The notes beneath the pieces were generated by a model. The model had not been told where the DNA came from, made no database searches, and saw nothing but the letters and a program-made list of their open reading frames with translations. Shown piece by piece: positions 24,001-30,119 of a stretch of 64,000 bases of DNA. How positions within the stretch are numbered: the stretch's first letter is position 1; every line of letters starts with the position of its first letter. The translations under genes were made by a program, and so were the position numbers. The DNA lies in contig CM026390.1 of assembly GCA_014843695.1 (NCBI GenBank), forward strand, positions 58,274,543-58,338,542, in the 5' to 3' direction. This DNA is from Archivesica marissinica. Taxonomy: Eukaryota; Mollusca; Bivalvia; Venerida; Vesicomyidae.

Positions 24001-25414
24001 GATTTTCAAACAAAATTTTGTCTAGTAAGATACACTGGCCCATTATAAAGCACTCCTTCTATTCAAATGTTGTATTTAATGGTTGTACTGTGCATTTTAA
24101 CCCTATTTTGCAGAAGTATATTAAATAACACCATTTAAGGAAACGATCACACGCTTTCTCACTTCTCCCAAACATTCTGACCTAGAATGAACCGTGAAAC
24201 TATGTAGAAGTTAGATATCAACTATGTAGAAGTTAGGTATCAACTATGTAGAAGTTAGGTATCAACTATGTAGAAGTTAGGTATCAACTATGTAGAAGTT
24301 AGGTATCAACTATGTAGAAGTTATGTATCAACTATGTAGAAGTCAGATATGAACCATGTAGAAGTTAGGTATGCATTATGTAGAAGTTATGTATCAACTA
24401 TGTAGAAGTTAGGTATCAACTATGTAGAAGTTATGTATCAACTATGTAGAAGTTAGGTATCAATTATGAGAAGTTAGGTATCAACTATGTAGAAGTTATG
24501 TATCAACTATGTAGAAGTTAGATATGAACCATGTAGAAGTTAGGTATGCATTATGTAGAAGTTATGTATCAACTATGTAGAAGTTAGGTATCAACTATGT
24601 AGAAGTTATGTATCAACTATGTAGAAGTTAGATATGAACCATGTAGAAGTTAGGTATGCATTATGTAGAAGTTATGTATCAACTATGTAGAAGTTATGTA
24701 TCAACTATGTAGTCTATAGATATGAATTATGTAGAAGTTATGTATGAACTACGAGTTGATTTATGAATTGTGCCACATAGTCCAACTACAAGGTGCAACC
24801 TGTCTATAGAAGCCAGTCTTGGTAGGACTTACTACTGACTGTTATATGAAGGTTTTGAAACTGAAATAAGAGATAACCATGTAATTGGGTGTTGTCGAGA
24901 GATAACCGTGTAATTGGGTGTTTGTCGAGAGATAACCGTGTAATTGGGTGTTTGTCGAGAGATAACCATGTCATCGGTTGTTTGTCGAGAGATAATCGTG
25001 TCATTGGTTGTTTGCCGAGAGATAATCGTGTCATTGGTTGTTTGCCGAGAGATAATCGTGTCATTGGGTGTTGTCGAAAGATAACCGTGTAATTGGGTGT
25101 TTGTCGAGAGATAACCGTGTCATTGGGTGTTTATCGAGAGATAATCGTGTCATTGGGTGTTTGTCGAGAGATAATCATGTCAGAGCTTACACTGCAGTTT
25201 ATGTAATGGAGAAATATAAATTATTTCAGAACAAATGATGAAACACCGAGAGACAGTGGACAGTAAGGAACGTGAGATCATGATGTTACAAGAAAGGTTA
25301 CGTACACGTGAAGGTGAATTATCACGTGCGAGGGAGGACGAAATGCAAAGAGCACAAATTTTACAATCAGCTGTGATGAACTACGTCAGCAAAGTGCCTT
25401 CCAGTCCAAGATGA
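1..25414 (+). CDS. LRRC45: LRRC45, leucine-rich repeat-containing protein 45 (5'-partial gene, 14 exons)
   Basis: Fourteen exons (1-70, 2329-2507, 5881-6009, 7563-7675, 9181-9239, 12542-12619, 14280-14415, 14783-14860, 16565-16676, 17298-17368, 18902-19087, 20857-21030, 22790-22937, 25230-25414) join in one frame with GT-AG introns and give about 571 residues plus a stop. Exons 1-3 encode leucine-rich repeats ([38 protein letters not shown]). From exon 4 onward the protein is a charged, heptad-rich coiled coil ([21 protein letters not shown]). These blocks and their order match vertebrate LRRC45, a protein of the linker joining the two centrosomes, as I remember it. Human LRRC45 is about 670 residues, so roughly 95-100 N-terminal residues lie upstream of the window. 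The reading frame is intact throughout, so the gene looks functional. The centrosomal role is known for the family, not shown here. Confidence 0.94.
71..700. repeat. 42-bp minisatellite, about 15 copies, at LRRC45 donor
   Basis: The unit begins GTGCAGTTTGTATTCACGGA. The array starts within the donor of LRRC45 exon 1, where intron bases gtacgtgcagtttg open the first copy. Copies are near-identical, with a few substitutions after 410. Because 42 is a multiple of three, several long open frames run through it; none is a credible protein. Confidence 0.95.
781..1056 (-). mobile_element. SINE family B copy
   Basis: The element reads on the minus strand from a tRNA-like head (ending here as ctacagatccgtctg on the plus strand, with B-box-like GGATTGAACATG region) into a body with GTCGCTACCGGTTGCCCATA. 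Sister copies occur at 8836, 14957, 22495, 34878, 46228 and 60717. Confidence 0.8.
1352..1530. mobile_element. TA-flanked MITE family 'CAGTC'
   Basis: The termini CAGTCAAACCTGT and ACAGGTTTGACTG are inverted, flanked by TA on both sides, as for Tc1/mariner-type targets. The interior is built of AAGCAGCCA motifs. No coding capacity. Copies recur at 12224, 18129, 21146, 33388 and 55836. Confidence 0.85.
1593..2207. mobile_element. Inverted-repeat element, family 'TTAAAGC'
   Basis: The left end CCTTAAAGCAGCATTACATC faces the right end GATGTAATGCTTCTTTAAG. Related sequence is at 6929-7302 and 59025-59695. No gene is visible in it; the interval also forms LRRC45 intron. Confidence 0.55.
2329..2507 (+). 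CDS. LRRC45: LRRC45 exon 2 (LRR)
   Basis: Acceptor ttactttacag, then [15 protein letters not shown] and [16 protein letters not shown], ending in a phase-1 donor (TTAG|gtagac). It encodes one and a half leucine-rich repeats. Confidence 0.94.
2636..2730. repeat. Short degenerate AGTGAGTGCCCCT repeat
   Basis: Five or so imperfect copies of a 12-18 base motif precede the 64-bp array. Confidence 0.75.
2735..5838. repeat. 64-bp minisatellite, about 48 copies, LRRC45 intron 2
   Basis: The unit contains GTGACTGTCAGACTCTGTGT followed by AAACTCTACATT and TAACTAGGGTAGATATC. Variants (AGGGTAGA versus ATGGTGGA; TATAACTT versus TATATCTT) recur in the same order at 3640-4500 and 4660-5520, so blocks of about 1 kb were duplicated. 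The array fills nearly the whole intron. Confidence 0.95.
5881..6009 (+). CDS. LRRC45: LRRC45 exon 3 (LRR)
   Basis: Acceptor tatattgcag at 5871-5880, coding [19 protein letters not shown] and ending [14 protein letters not shown] with donor gtaagt. It is the last leucine-rich repeat, and starts 43 bases after the 64-bp array ends. Confidence 0.94.
6073..6140 (+). pseudogene. Decayed partial duplicate of LRRC45 exon 4
   Basis: About 68 bases match exon 4 (7568-7637) closely (TTAAGCCAGAACCAGGACCA, then ATGCTCACAA) with scattered substitutions. It lacks a good acceptor, and homology stops before the exon end. It lies in the intron directly upstream of the real exon, and the 52-bp array follows it. 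Confidence 0.85.
6160..6784. repeat. 52-bp perfect tandem array, 12 copies
   Basis: The unit starts ATACAGTGAAACCTCTCAAA and ends GAATTCCCTCC. Copies look identical. The unit equals the end of a dispersed element whose opposite end (TATTTCACTGTA, about 7530) lies 0.75 kb away, so the array is an amplified transposon terminus. Confidence 0.95.
6785..7535. mobile_element. Rest of CAGTGAAACC-ended element with nested repeat
   Basis: CCCCTCTAAGCCGAAAACCC and a terminal TTTCACTGTA (near 7530) mirror the array unit. A 'TTAAAGC' family sequence is nested at about 6929-7302. The segment contains no exon. Confidence 0.55.
7563..7675 (+). CDS. LRRC45: LRRC45 exon 4
   Basis: Acceptor ccccttgtag. It encodes [20 protein letters not shown] and then a helical stretch ending LETEKLTQ, with donor gtaccg. 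A decayed partial copy lies upstream at 6073-6140. Confidence 0.92.
7676..8115. other. Intronic sequence, nothing recognised
   Basis: AT-rich LRRC45 intron between exon 4 and the next SINE. I see no gene or clear repeat. Confidence 0.6.
8118..8345 (-). mobile_element. SINE family D copy
   Basis: Contains TCCTGGGCAGGCTCCAGCAG and a tRNA-like B-box context (GGGCTCGAACCCGTGAC). Related copies are at 21531, 30769, 47355 and 55535. Confidence 0.75.
8321..8705. repeat. 96-bp tandem array, 4 copies, from a SINE head
   Basis: The unit contains GTACAAGTCAGCAATCGTAA and CCACTCGACCACGG, the tRNA-like end of the adjacent SINE. Period is 96 (8417, 8513, 8609), which keeps frames open on both strands; these are not genes. 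Confidence 0.9.
8836..9135 (-). mobile_element. SINE family B copy, near full length
   Basis: Complete from GTTTATTTATCGTCGCTACC to the tRNA-like head, with B box GAATCGAACCTGCGATC and A-box region GTTACCACTGGACTATA. Confidence 0.85.
9181..9239 (+). CDS. LRRC45: LRRC45 exon 5 (coiled coil)
   Basis: Acceptor tatttgacag, coding [19 protein letters not shown] and a split Arg codon, with donor gtactg. The METIDKQ-like core is conserved in vertebrate LRRC45. The first ATG is internal to the protein. Confidence 0.92.
9300..9450 (-). mobile_element. SINE family C copy, truncated
   Basis: Carries GCGAAGCAAGTTTTAACAAC, CGTTGGCGCG and GGAGGAAACCGGAGTACCCG. The tRNA-like head is lost. Confidence 0.7.
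9555..9710 (-). mobile_element. SINE family A copy, deleted
   Basis: GCTCGATTGCGAAACAAGTT and CTCATTCCTGATGGAATCCA are present; most of the region between the body and the tRNA head is missing. Confidence 0.75.
9711..10940. other. Intronic sequence, nothing recognised
   Basis: AT-rich LRRC45 intron 5. Short open frames are present but show no domain, codon bias or splice context. Confidence 0.6.
10944..11801. mobile_element. Foldback element with inverted sub-repeat arms
   Basis: The left arm (10944-11107) has about six copies of GGACAATATCCCCC. The right arm (11645-11801) carries the reverse complement GGGGGATATTGTCC about five times, with the same linkers (CGTATATTTTGACCCAGGCG) in mirrored order. 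About 540 bases of spacer lie between, including a palindromic MITE. C/G runs of 6-7 recur in each unit. Confidence 0.85.
11287..11370. mobile_element. 84-bp near-perfect palindromic element
   Basis: CACAGGGATTCGGCAC at the left mirrors GTGCCGAATCCCTGTG at the right around a TATATACTTAAATATATA centre. One half recurs at 48410-48463. It can fold into a long hairpin. Confidence 0.85.
11818..11911 (-). mobile_element. SINE family C tRNA-like head
   Basis: Contains GTCCGAGGATCGAACCCAGG (B-box side) and GCGCTAACCACTGTGCTAAT (A-box side), without the body. Confidence 0.75.
12024..12182. repeat. 19-bp AT-rich array, about 8 copies
   Basis: The unit is GATCTTTATATTTATAAAC with A/G changes. Confidence 0.92.
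12224..12476. mobile_element. CAGTC MITE, opposite orientation, internally duplicated
   Basis: TA-flanked. A segment of about 76 bases (around GGGAATCTGGAAACTGGC) is present twice, making this copy longer than the one at 1352. Confidence 0.85.
12542..12619 (+). CDS. LRRC45: LRRC45 exon 6 (coiled coil)
   Basis: Acceptor tgtgttgtag, coding [20 protein letters not shown] and on to FNSLAS plus a split Lys codon, with donor gtaagt. Confidence 0.92.
12743..12983. mobile_element. TTAA-flanked MITE (piggyBac-like ends)
   Basis: TTAA then CCCATTCAACACC at the left and GGTGTTGAAAGGG then TTAA at the right. The TTAA target and CCC/GGG ends resemble piggyBac. The centre is a strong GC-rich hairpin (CGGCTCGTCACGAGCCG). 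Copies recur at 33440, 34111, 56590 and 58497. Confidence 0.88.
12984..14279. other. LRRC45 intron, diverged inverted repeat only
   Basis: TCTAACACGACC near 13180 and GTCGTGTTAGAAT near 13623 are inverted, suggesting a decayed element. Otherwise nothing is recognised. Confidence 0.5.
14280..14415 (+). CDS. LRRC45: LRRC45 exon 7 (coiled coil)
   Basis: Acceptor attctgtag, coding [20 protein letters not shown] and ending GDIRRERE, with donor gtaact. The exon end and donor are repeated twice more downstream (to 14605). The proximal donor keeps the frame into exon 8. Confidence 0.92.
14385..14605 (+). repeat. Tandem triplication of LRRC45 exon 7 end and donor
   Basis: GGTGATATACGACGGGAAAG followed by AGAG|GTAACTGTTGG occurs at the exon end and again near 14572, with a diverged middle copy near 14480. 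Each copy carries a donor of equal quality. Extension past the first donor meets TAA after 12 codons. Confidence 0.88.
14783..14860 (+). CDS. LRRC45: LRRC45 exon 8 (coiled coil)
   Basis: Acceptor tgtttctttcag, 26 codons in phase 0 ([20 protein letters not shown]...FETK), donor gtagca. The segment [12 protein letters not shown] parallels vertebrate LRRC45. Confidence 0.92.
14957..15204 (+). mobile_element. SINE family B copy, head truncated
   Basis: Runs from GGTTTGATCCCCTGTCTGAC to GGTAGCGACGATAAATAAAC in plus orientation. Confidence 0.8.
15276..15440 (-). mobile_element. SINE family A copy, truncated
   Basis: Tail and body are present (AGCTCGATTGTGAAATAGG; GGCACAATTGTAACGGCT); the tRNA-like head is missing. 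A second small fragment of the same family is at 15595-15665. Confidence 0.72.
15700..15995 (-). mobile_element. Possible tRNA-headed repeat fragment
   Basis: GAGGTTCGAACCTTCGACCT resembles a tRNA B box, and the stretch ends with GGCCACGGAGACGG. Family not determined. Confidence 0.4.
16010..16218 (-). mobile_element. SINE family C copy, near full length
   Basis: From GCGAAGCAAGTTTTAACAAC through GGAGGAAACCGGAGTACCCG to the tRNA-like head (GAGGATCGAAACCGGGTTGC; GCTAACCACTGCGCTAATCG). Confidence 0.82.
16565..16676 (+). CDS. LRRC45: LRRC45 exon 9 (coiled coil)
   Basis: Acceptor attgttccag, coding [20 protein letters not shown] and ending [11 protein letters not shown], with phase-1 donor gtaata. 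Confidence 0.92.
16677..17297. other. LRRC45 intron 9, nothing recognised
   Basis: I see no repeat or gene signal here. Confidence 0.6.
17298..17368 (+). CDS. LRRC45: LRRC45 exon 10 (coiled coil)
   Basis: Acceptor ttttctaaatag, coding [20 protein letters not shown] then RQKE, with donor gtaagc. Confidence 0.9.
17595..17775 (-). mobile_element. SINE family E copy
   Basis: GGTGGAGGAAGACCGAGGCT and a tRNA-like end (GGATTCAAACCTGCAGTGG; CGTAACCACTCAGCCACGGA). A plus-strand relative is at 22140-22440. Confidence 0.65.
18129..18434. mobile_element. CAGTC MITE with 64-bp terminal triplication
   Basis: The terminal segment beginning AGTCAAACCTGTGTTAGTGG is present three times in tandem at the left end; the rest of the element follows once, ending before TA at 18435. 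Confidence 0.88.
18500..18880. repeat. Two diverged tandem copies of a GATCAG-rich repeat
   Basis: Segments ending GTGAAAGAGTTAAGCCAATA (before 18700 and before 18890) share TTCTGTCTGATCG and the preceding layout. A related palindromic copy is at 51470-51620. Confidence 0.65.
18902..19087 (+). CDS. LRRC45: LRRC45 exon 11 (coiled coil)
   Basis: Acceptor atatactacag, 62 codons in phase 0 including [20 protein letters not shown] and [12 protein letters not shown], with donor gtatgt. Confidence 0.92.
19155..19395 (-). mobile_element. SINE family A copy, near full length
   Basis: From TTTATACAAATTTATTTTAG to the tRNA-like head (AGCAGGACTCAAACTCCAGA; ATCCACTGCGCTATCACGAC). Confidence 0.85.
19560..20856 (+). 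repeat. About 28-copy array seeded by LRRC45 exon 12 acceptor
   Basis: The unit (about 41-49 bases) reads TGTGTGTTTTGTAGGAAGCC then AGGATAAAGTTGCCATGTTAT. Its TTTTGTAG|GAAGCCAGGAT is the same as the true acceptor and first exon bases at 20849-20868. The array runs directly into the exon, so the real acceptor is its last unit. Confidence 0.93.
20857..21030 (+). CDS. LRRC45: LRRC45 exon 12 (coiled coil)
   Basis: Acceptor ttttgtag, 58 codons starting [14 protein letters not shown] and ending [11 protein letters not shown], with donor gtatga. The acceptor and the first dozen or so exon bases are the seed of the array immediately upstream (19560-20856). Confidence 0.92.
21146..21319. mobile_element. 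CAGTC MITE, diverged
   Basis: Ends CAGTCAAACCTGTCTTA and AACACAGGTTTGACTG. The interior has many substitutions relative to other copies, so it is older. Confidence 0.78.
21531..21672 (+). mobile_element. SINE family D copy, truncated
   Basis: GGCAGTTTCTTACGGAGGTT and GCCTGCTCAGGAAAGG in plus orientation. Confidence 0.7.
21715..21949 (-). mobile_element. SINE family A copy, near full length
   Basis: Full layout with head GCGGGGTTCGAACTCCGGAC and ATCCACTGCGCTATCACGAC. Confidence 0.87.
22140..22440 (+). mobile_element. SINE family E copy with duplicated head
   Basis: The head CTGTAGCGTGGTGAGTGGTT occurs twice in tandem (22132 and 22206); then GTTGGTTCAAATCCCATTGG (B-box-like) and a body ending CTTCCTCCACC. 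Confidence 0.65.
22495..22715 (-). mobile_element. SINE family B copy, internally deleted
   Basis: The body is intact up to GACACAAGACTG, then jumps to GCGACCCCTGGATTACC, losing about 60 bases. Confidence 0.8.
22790..22937 (+). CDS. LRRC45: LRRC45 exon 13 (coiled coil)
   Basis: Acceptor tttaaacag, coding [20 protein letters not shown] and ending [13 protein letters not shown], with phase-1 donor gtaacc. Confidence 0.92.
23253..24770. repeat. 22-bp minisatellite, LRRC45 intron 13, split by a MITE
   Basis: The unit is AACTATGTAGAAGTTAGGTATC with T/G and A/G changes. Early copies read TGAATTGTGTAGAAG. The array is interrupted at 23891-24196 by a CAGGG element. Confidence 0.95.
23891..24196. 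mobile_element. CAGGG MITE inserted in a minisatellite
   Basis: Ends CAGGGATCAGTTTAGAG and CCTAGAATGAACCGTG. The flank AAACTAT is repeated on both sides, a target duplication inside the array unit. Contains GGCGATGTGGGCGAAATTGT. Confidence 0.87.
24868..25190. repeat. 30-bp array, about 11 copies
   Basis: The unit is GAGATAACCGTGTAATTGGG plus TGTTTGTCGA. It ends about 40 bases before LRRC45 exon 14. Thirty is a multiple of three, so open frames are incidental. Confidence 0.93.
25230..25414 (+). CDS. LRRC45: LRRC45 terminal exon 14 with stop
   Basis: Acceptor ttatttcag. It encodes [20 protein letters not shown], then LREG-type helix and [16 protein letters not shown], and stops with TGA at 25412-25414. 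The vertebrate protein ends in a similar way. A tandem array starts about 10 bases after the stop. Confidence 0.93.
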
Positions 25415-25424
25415 TAGATCCAGT

Positions 25425-26120
25425 ATTAATAACTGGCCCAAGCTAGGTTGCTAGTTAATAACTGGCCCGAGCTAGGTTATTAGTTAATAACTTGCCCGAG
25501 CTAGGTTGCTAGTTAATAACTGGCCCGAGCTAGGTTGCTAGTAAATAATTCACCCGAGCTAGGTTGCTAGTAAATAATTCACCCGAGCTAGGTTGCTAGT
25601 TAATAACTGGCCCGAGCTAGGTTTCTAGTAAATAATTCACCCGAGCTAGGTTTCTAGTTAATAACTGGCCCAAGCTAGGTTGCTAGTAAATAATTCACCC
25701 GAGCTAGGTTTCTAGTTAATAACTGGCCCGAGCTAGGTTTCTAGTAAATAATTCACCCGAGCTAGGTTTCTAGTTAATAACTGGCCCAAGCTAGGTTGCT
25801 AGTAAATAATTCACCCGAGCTAGGTTTCTAGTTAATAACTGGCCCGAGCTAGGTCGCTAGTAAATAATTCACCCGAGCTAGGTTTCTAGTTAATAACTGG
25901 CCCGAGCTAGGTCGCTAGTAAATAATTCACCCAAGCTAGGTTTCTAGTTAATAACTGGCCCGAGCTAGGTCGCTAGTAAATAATTCACCCGAGCTAGGTT
26001 TCTAGTTAATAACTGGCCCGAGCTAGGTCGCTAGTAAATAATTCACCCGAGCTAGGTTTCTAGTTAATAACTGGCCCAAGCTAGGTTGCTAGTTAATAAC
26101 TGGTCCAAGCTAGGTTGCTA
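25425..26120 (+). repeat. 29-bp array in LRRC45 3' flank/UTR
   Basis: Two unit types alternate: one with TTAATAACTGGCCCGAGC and one with AAATAATTCACCCGAGC, both followed by TAGGTTTCTAG. From about 25600 the order is a regular dimer. It begins about 10 bases after the stop codon, so it is probably transcribed. Confidence 0.93.
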
Positions 26121-26495
26121 GTTCAGGTGGGTTGTACAATAGGTTACATTTGTTTGTCCAGTGTTTGTCTACATTTATCTCAAGTTGTACCTCCTATAAA
26201 GGCAGATTAGACAGAATTTGAATAAGCTTGGTTTCCAAGCAAGAACCCAGTCAAGTTAGTTTGTCTGATTTAAGTTGTGTCTGCTTCAATCTTTAAACCA
26301 ATAGAATAACAATTTTACTGTGTAATGAATAAATGATACTGCTGTTCGCTGAAGAATAATGAATTTAACCATGTTAATTTGGACGACAGATAATTAACGT
26401 AATCTTTGAATCAATTATTACTACAGTAATAAACATATCCAACATTGAATCAGTTATTCGCCACCATGTTGTTTACGAGATTCAGCTAAATGTTG
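26121..26495. other. 3' flank of LRRC45, nothing firm
   Basis: AATAAA occurs near 26428 (GTAATAAACATA) and could serve polyadenylation; this is weak. No gene seen. Confidence 0.35.
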
Positions 26496-26499
26496 AACG

Positions 26500-26825
26500 A
26501 TTTTGATTGGCTTACTGGTTTGACAAGCTAATGGATTATTCATGTTGACTGTTGGCTTACTGGTTTGACAAGCTAATGAATTATTCATGTTGACTGTTGG
26601 CTTACTGGTTTGACAAGCTAATGAATTATTCATGTTGACTGTTGGCTTACTGGTTTGACAAGCTAATGAATTATTCATGTTGACTGTTGGCTTACTGGTT
26701 TGACAAGCTAATGAATTATTCATGTTGACTGTTGGCTTACTGGTTTGACAAGCTAATGAATTATTCATGTTGACTGTTGGCTTACTGGTTTGACAAGCTA
26801 ATGAATTATTCATGTTGACTGTTGG
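26500..26825. repeat. 45-bp array, about 7 copies
   Basis: The unit has GCTTACTGGTTTGACAAGCT then AATGAATTATTCATG, itself containing small palindromes. It gives an open minus frame only because 45 is a multiple of three. Confidence 0.95.
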
Positions 26826-27018
26826 AAGTATTTGGTTTAAACATATTTATTCGACATTATATAACATAATTTACTACAAATAATTATGTACACAATAAAT
26901 ACAAGTGGCTTGAAATGAAAGCTTATTGAATTTCTCTCCACAATACAGCGTGGAAGTAATTGAATTGCAGGCCCTTAGATAAGGGCAGAAATTATGTACA
27001 ATATAGAAAAATTAGATA

Positions 27019-27152
27019 AGAATTAAACAGCTCACGGGATATATGACAACTTCCAGTTAAATACCCGGGAGGTGGGACATGAAGCCAAGCACTACATCCG
27101 GGGTATTTAACTGGGAGTTTGATACATCCTGTGAGCTATTTAATTCTTAAAT
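27019..27152. repeat. Long hairpin (inverted repeat), about 130 bp
   Basis: Arms AAGAATTAAACAGCTCACGG and GTGAGCTATTTAATTCTTA flank GTTAAATACCC/GGGTATTTAAC. Possibly a MITE. Confidence 0.75.
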
Positions 27153-27542
27153 TTAGAAACGTACAGGTGGAAATAGATGTGTACGCCCTGCCCTCATTAG
27201 GCCTATCCTATCCACGTATACATCCTCATTAATAACATTCTAGAAATTCTATTATATTCTTGAATGTACATTTTTGTATTTTGCTTATTATCGGACAATT
27301 TAGCGTTGTCAAGCGACCAACCTAATTTCATATTATGGTAGTTATAATTATTGAAAACTATTTATTAATATTATACCTCATTTGCATATTTTCTTCCTTA
27401 CTGTATGTGACGTGCTCCGGGCGTTTATTTTCAATAGTACCCAGAGGCTCCGGGCACTATTGAGCATGCGGGCTGCCAAATCTCACGGCGTGTGAAAATT
27501 ACAACACACCATAAAATGATCTCCCTTACGCGTATTTAATAT

Positions 27543-27615
27543 AGAGCTCTAGATAAGATGAGTAGTTTTCAATCATTTCCATCATTTTCTGATAATATCC
27601 CTGTTATCTAGAGCT
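27543..27615. repeat. Short inverted repeat
   Basis: AGAGCTCTAGATAAGA and TTATCTAGAGCTT face each other across about 45 bases. Confidence 0.5.
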
Positions 27616-27689
27616 TACCCCCAACAACAGAGATATGGGAGAGACAGACAGAATGTGAATAAAATTTGCTTGTCTAATATTCAGTATGA

Positions 27690-27836
27690 TATAACAGATA
27701 GAACATGATGTTTCGGGTGCCATGCAAATATATGGACTGGTGGTCGGTCAGTCAGACCTGAAGTAAGATATTGACCGAAGCTGACCAGTCCATATATTTG
27801 CATAGCGCCTTCAACACCATGTTCTATCTGTTAAAT
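27690..27836. repeat. Long hairpin, about 145 bp
   Basis: AACAGATAGAACATGATGTT and AACACCATGTTCTATCTGTT are inverted, as are ATGCAAATATATGGACTGGT and ACCAGTCCATATATTTGCAT. Confidence 0.85.
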
Positions 27837-27889
27837 ATGAGCATATCAAATGAACATATGCAGGTAATCTATAAGCTATCAACAATGTG

Positions 27890-28935
27890 CCGGAGGTTAC
27901 CCTGGTGTACTATTGTTACCCTGGTGTCTAGTACAACAGGTTACCCTGGTGTCTAGTATAGTGGGCTTACACAGTACTATTGTTACACTGGTGTCTAGTA
28001 CAACAGGTTACCCTGGTGTCTAGTATAGTGGGCTTACACAGTACTATTGTTACCCTGGTGTCTAGTATAGTGGGCTTACACAGTAATATTGTTACCCTGG
28101 TGTCTAGTATAGTGGGCTTACACAGTAATATTGTTACCCTGGTGTCTAGTATAGTGGGCTTACACAGTAATATTGTTACCCTGGTGTCTAGTATAGTGGG
28201 CTTACACAGTAATATTGTTACCCTGGTGTCTAGTATAGTGGGATTACACATTACTATTGTTACCCTGGTGTCTAGTATGGCAGGCTTACACAGTAATATT
28301 GTTACCCTGGTGTCTAGTATAGTGGGATTACACATTACTATTGTTACCCTGGTGTCTAGTATGGCAGGCTTACACAGTAATATTGTTACCCTGGTGTCTA
28401 GTATGGCAGGCTTACACAGTAATAGTGTTACCCTGGTGTCTAGTATAGTGGGCTTACACAGTAATATTGTTACCCTGGTGTCTAGTATAGTGGGCTTACA
28501 CAGTAATATTGTTACCCTGGTGTCTAGTATAATGGGCTTACACAGTAATATTGTTACCCTGGTGTCTAGTATAGTGGGCTTACACAGTAATATTGTTACC
28601 CTGGTGTCTAGTATAGTGGGCTTACACAGTAATATTGTTACCCTGGTGTCTAGTACAACAGGTTACCCTGGTGTCTAGTATGGCAGGCTTACACAGTAAT
28701 ATTGTTACCCTGGTGTCTAGTATAGTGGGCTTACACAGTAATATTGTTACCCTGGTGTCTAGTATAGTGGGCTTACACAGTAATATTGTTACCCTGGTGT
28801 CTAGTATAATGGGCTTACACAGTAATATTGTTACCCTGGTGTCTAGTATAGTGGGCTTACACAGTAATATTGTTACCCTGGTGTCTAGTACAACAGGTTA
28901 CCCTGGTGTCTAGTATAATGGGCTTACACAATAAT
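27890..28935. repeat. 42-bp array, about 24 copies
   Basis: The unit is TATTGTTACCCTGGTGTCTA then GTATAGTGGGCTTACACAGTAA. A shorter variant with GTACAACAGG recurs at 27900, 28000, 28650 and 28890. The block around 28640-28910 repeats the preceding block, showing higher-order duplication. Confidence 0.95.
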
Positions 28936-29330
28936 ATAGTTGTTGACATTTTGTTACTGTATTGTATTTATGATAGCATTAGAACAGCATTATGATATAT
29001 TGGTATCTTATATATTTTTTTAGTTTTAAACTCAAACTAATATTGAAATGACAATTCTATGATGTTAGATGCTGCATGGATTTATAGACAGTGTAGAAAA
29101 CAATAGATTTTGTTGGAATAGTCTTTCTAATAATGGTTCAATTAGATTGCTTTACAGATATATTTAAAATTGACAATATTTCCATGAAATCATCCGGAAT
29201 TTCTAGGAATTATAATGTGTAGCTAAAGACGTGGACAGATGAATTCTGTTTATTTGTGAAAGTAGTTTGAAACAATTTAATGAAACCAAATATTTTATGC
29301 TTTCCAATGAAATAAAGAAATTTATTAGTG
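28936..29330. other. Intergenic AT-rich sequence, nothing recognised
   Basis: Between LRRC45 and SGSH 3' ends; no gene signal. Confidence 0.6.
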
Positions 29331-29335
29331 AAATA

Positions 29336-29386
29336 AAATGTGTTATTCCACTGGTTGAAAGCAGTTGGAATAACACATTGTATTTC
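29336..29386. repeat. 51-bp hairpin
   Basis: AATGTGTTATTCCACTG and CAGTTGGAATAACACATT are inverted around TTGAAAG. Confidence 0.85.
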
Positions 29387-29757
29387 TTACTGCTTTACGC
29401 GTGTGCTACCTGTTGTCACGGTTAATGGTTTCAGGTCGTCTAAATACGGTTTTCTAGCGCCATTCAGCCGACAACCACTCGTGATATTAATTCCTTCAAC
29501 GTTCATTCGGTGAAATATAATAACCAACAAACTTTTCATATTTGTGATTAAAAGCCATTATATATTCCCCCCCCCCCCACACAGACTGTCGGGCACCTCC
29601 GCCAAAAGATTTGGTCAATAGTTTTTGAAGGATGGTTAAGTAAAAAAAGACGCCCAAATGCCAGAAGCATCTGCGAGCCCAGTTTGTAGATTGTTTTTAG
29701 CTCATCCAAAAGGCTATTAATATTATTATGATTAGATGTGGATTTGAACACCCCCAT

Positions 29758-29985
29758 GGAAGTCGTGATAGCTCAGTGGTAGCGCGTTCGCTTCGTATGT
29801 GAAAGGCCCGGAGTTTGAGCCCCGCTGGAGCCGTTACGATTGTGTCCTTAGGCAAGGCATTTAAATTCTACATGCCTCTTCTCTCTCCCTCATGGCGATG
29901 GATTCCATCAGGAATGAGGTATCGAGAGTGATTAATATAAGTTATAAGAACTTGTTTCGCAATCGAGCTTAAATAAATTTGTATA
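29758..29985 (+). mobile_element. SINE family A copy, near full length
   Basis: Plus orientation: head GTCGTGATAGCTCAGTGGTA (A box) and GGAGTTTGAGCCCCGCTGG (B box), body with GGATTCCATCAGGAATGAGG, tail TTAAATAAATTTGTATAAAC followed by a C run. Confidence 0.88.
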
Positions 29986-30119
29986 AACACCCCCCCCCCC
30001 AACTGATTTGTAGTCCGTGTTCTCCACGGAACCGCCATGCTTCATGTATACCTGGATATTACAGATTCGTATATTTTATACTGTTTGTCTATTGATATTT
30101 ATTGATGTATAAATGTATT

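Noticed and set aside
27980..28913. Repetitive 232-residue open frame
   Set aside because: The 42-bp unit length is a multiple of three, so openness follows from one stop-free unit.
29758..29830. tRNA gene on the plus strand
   Set aside because: It is the head of a SINE with many sister copies and the usual body and tail.
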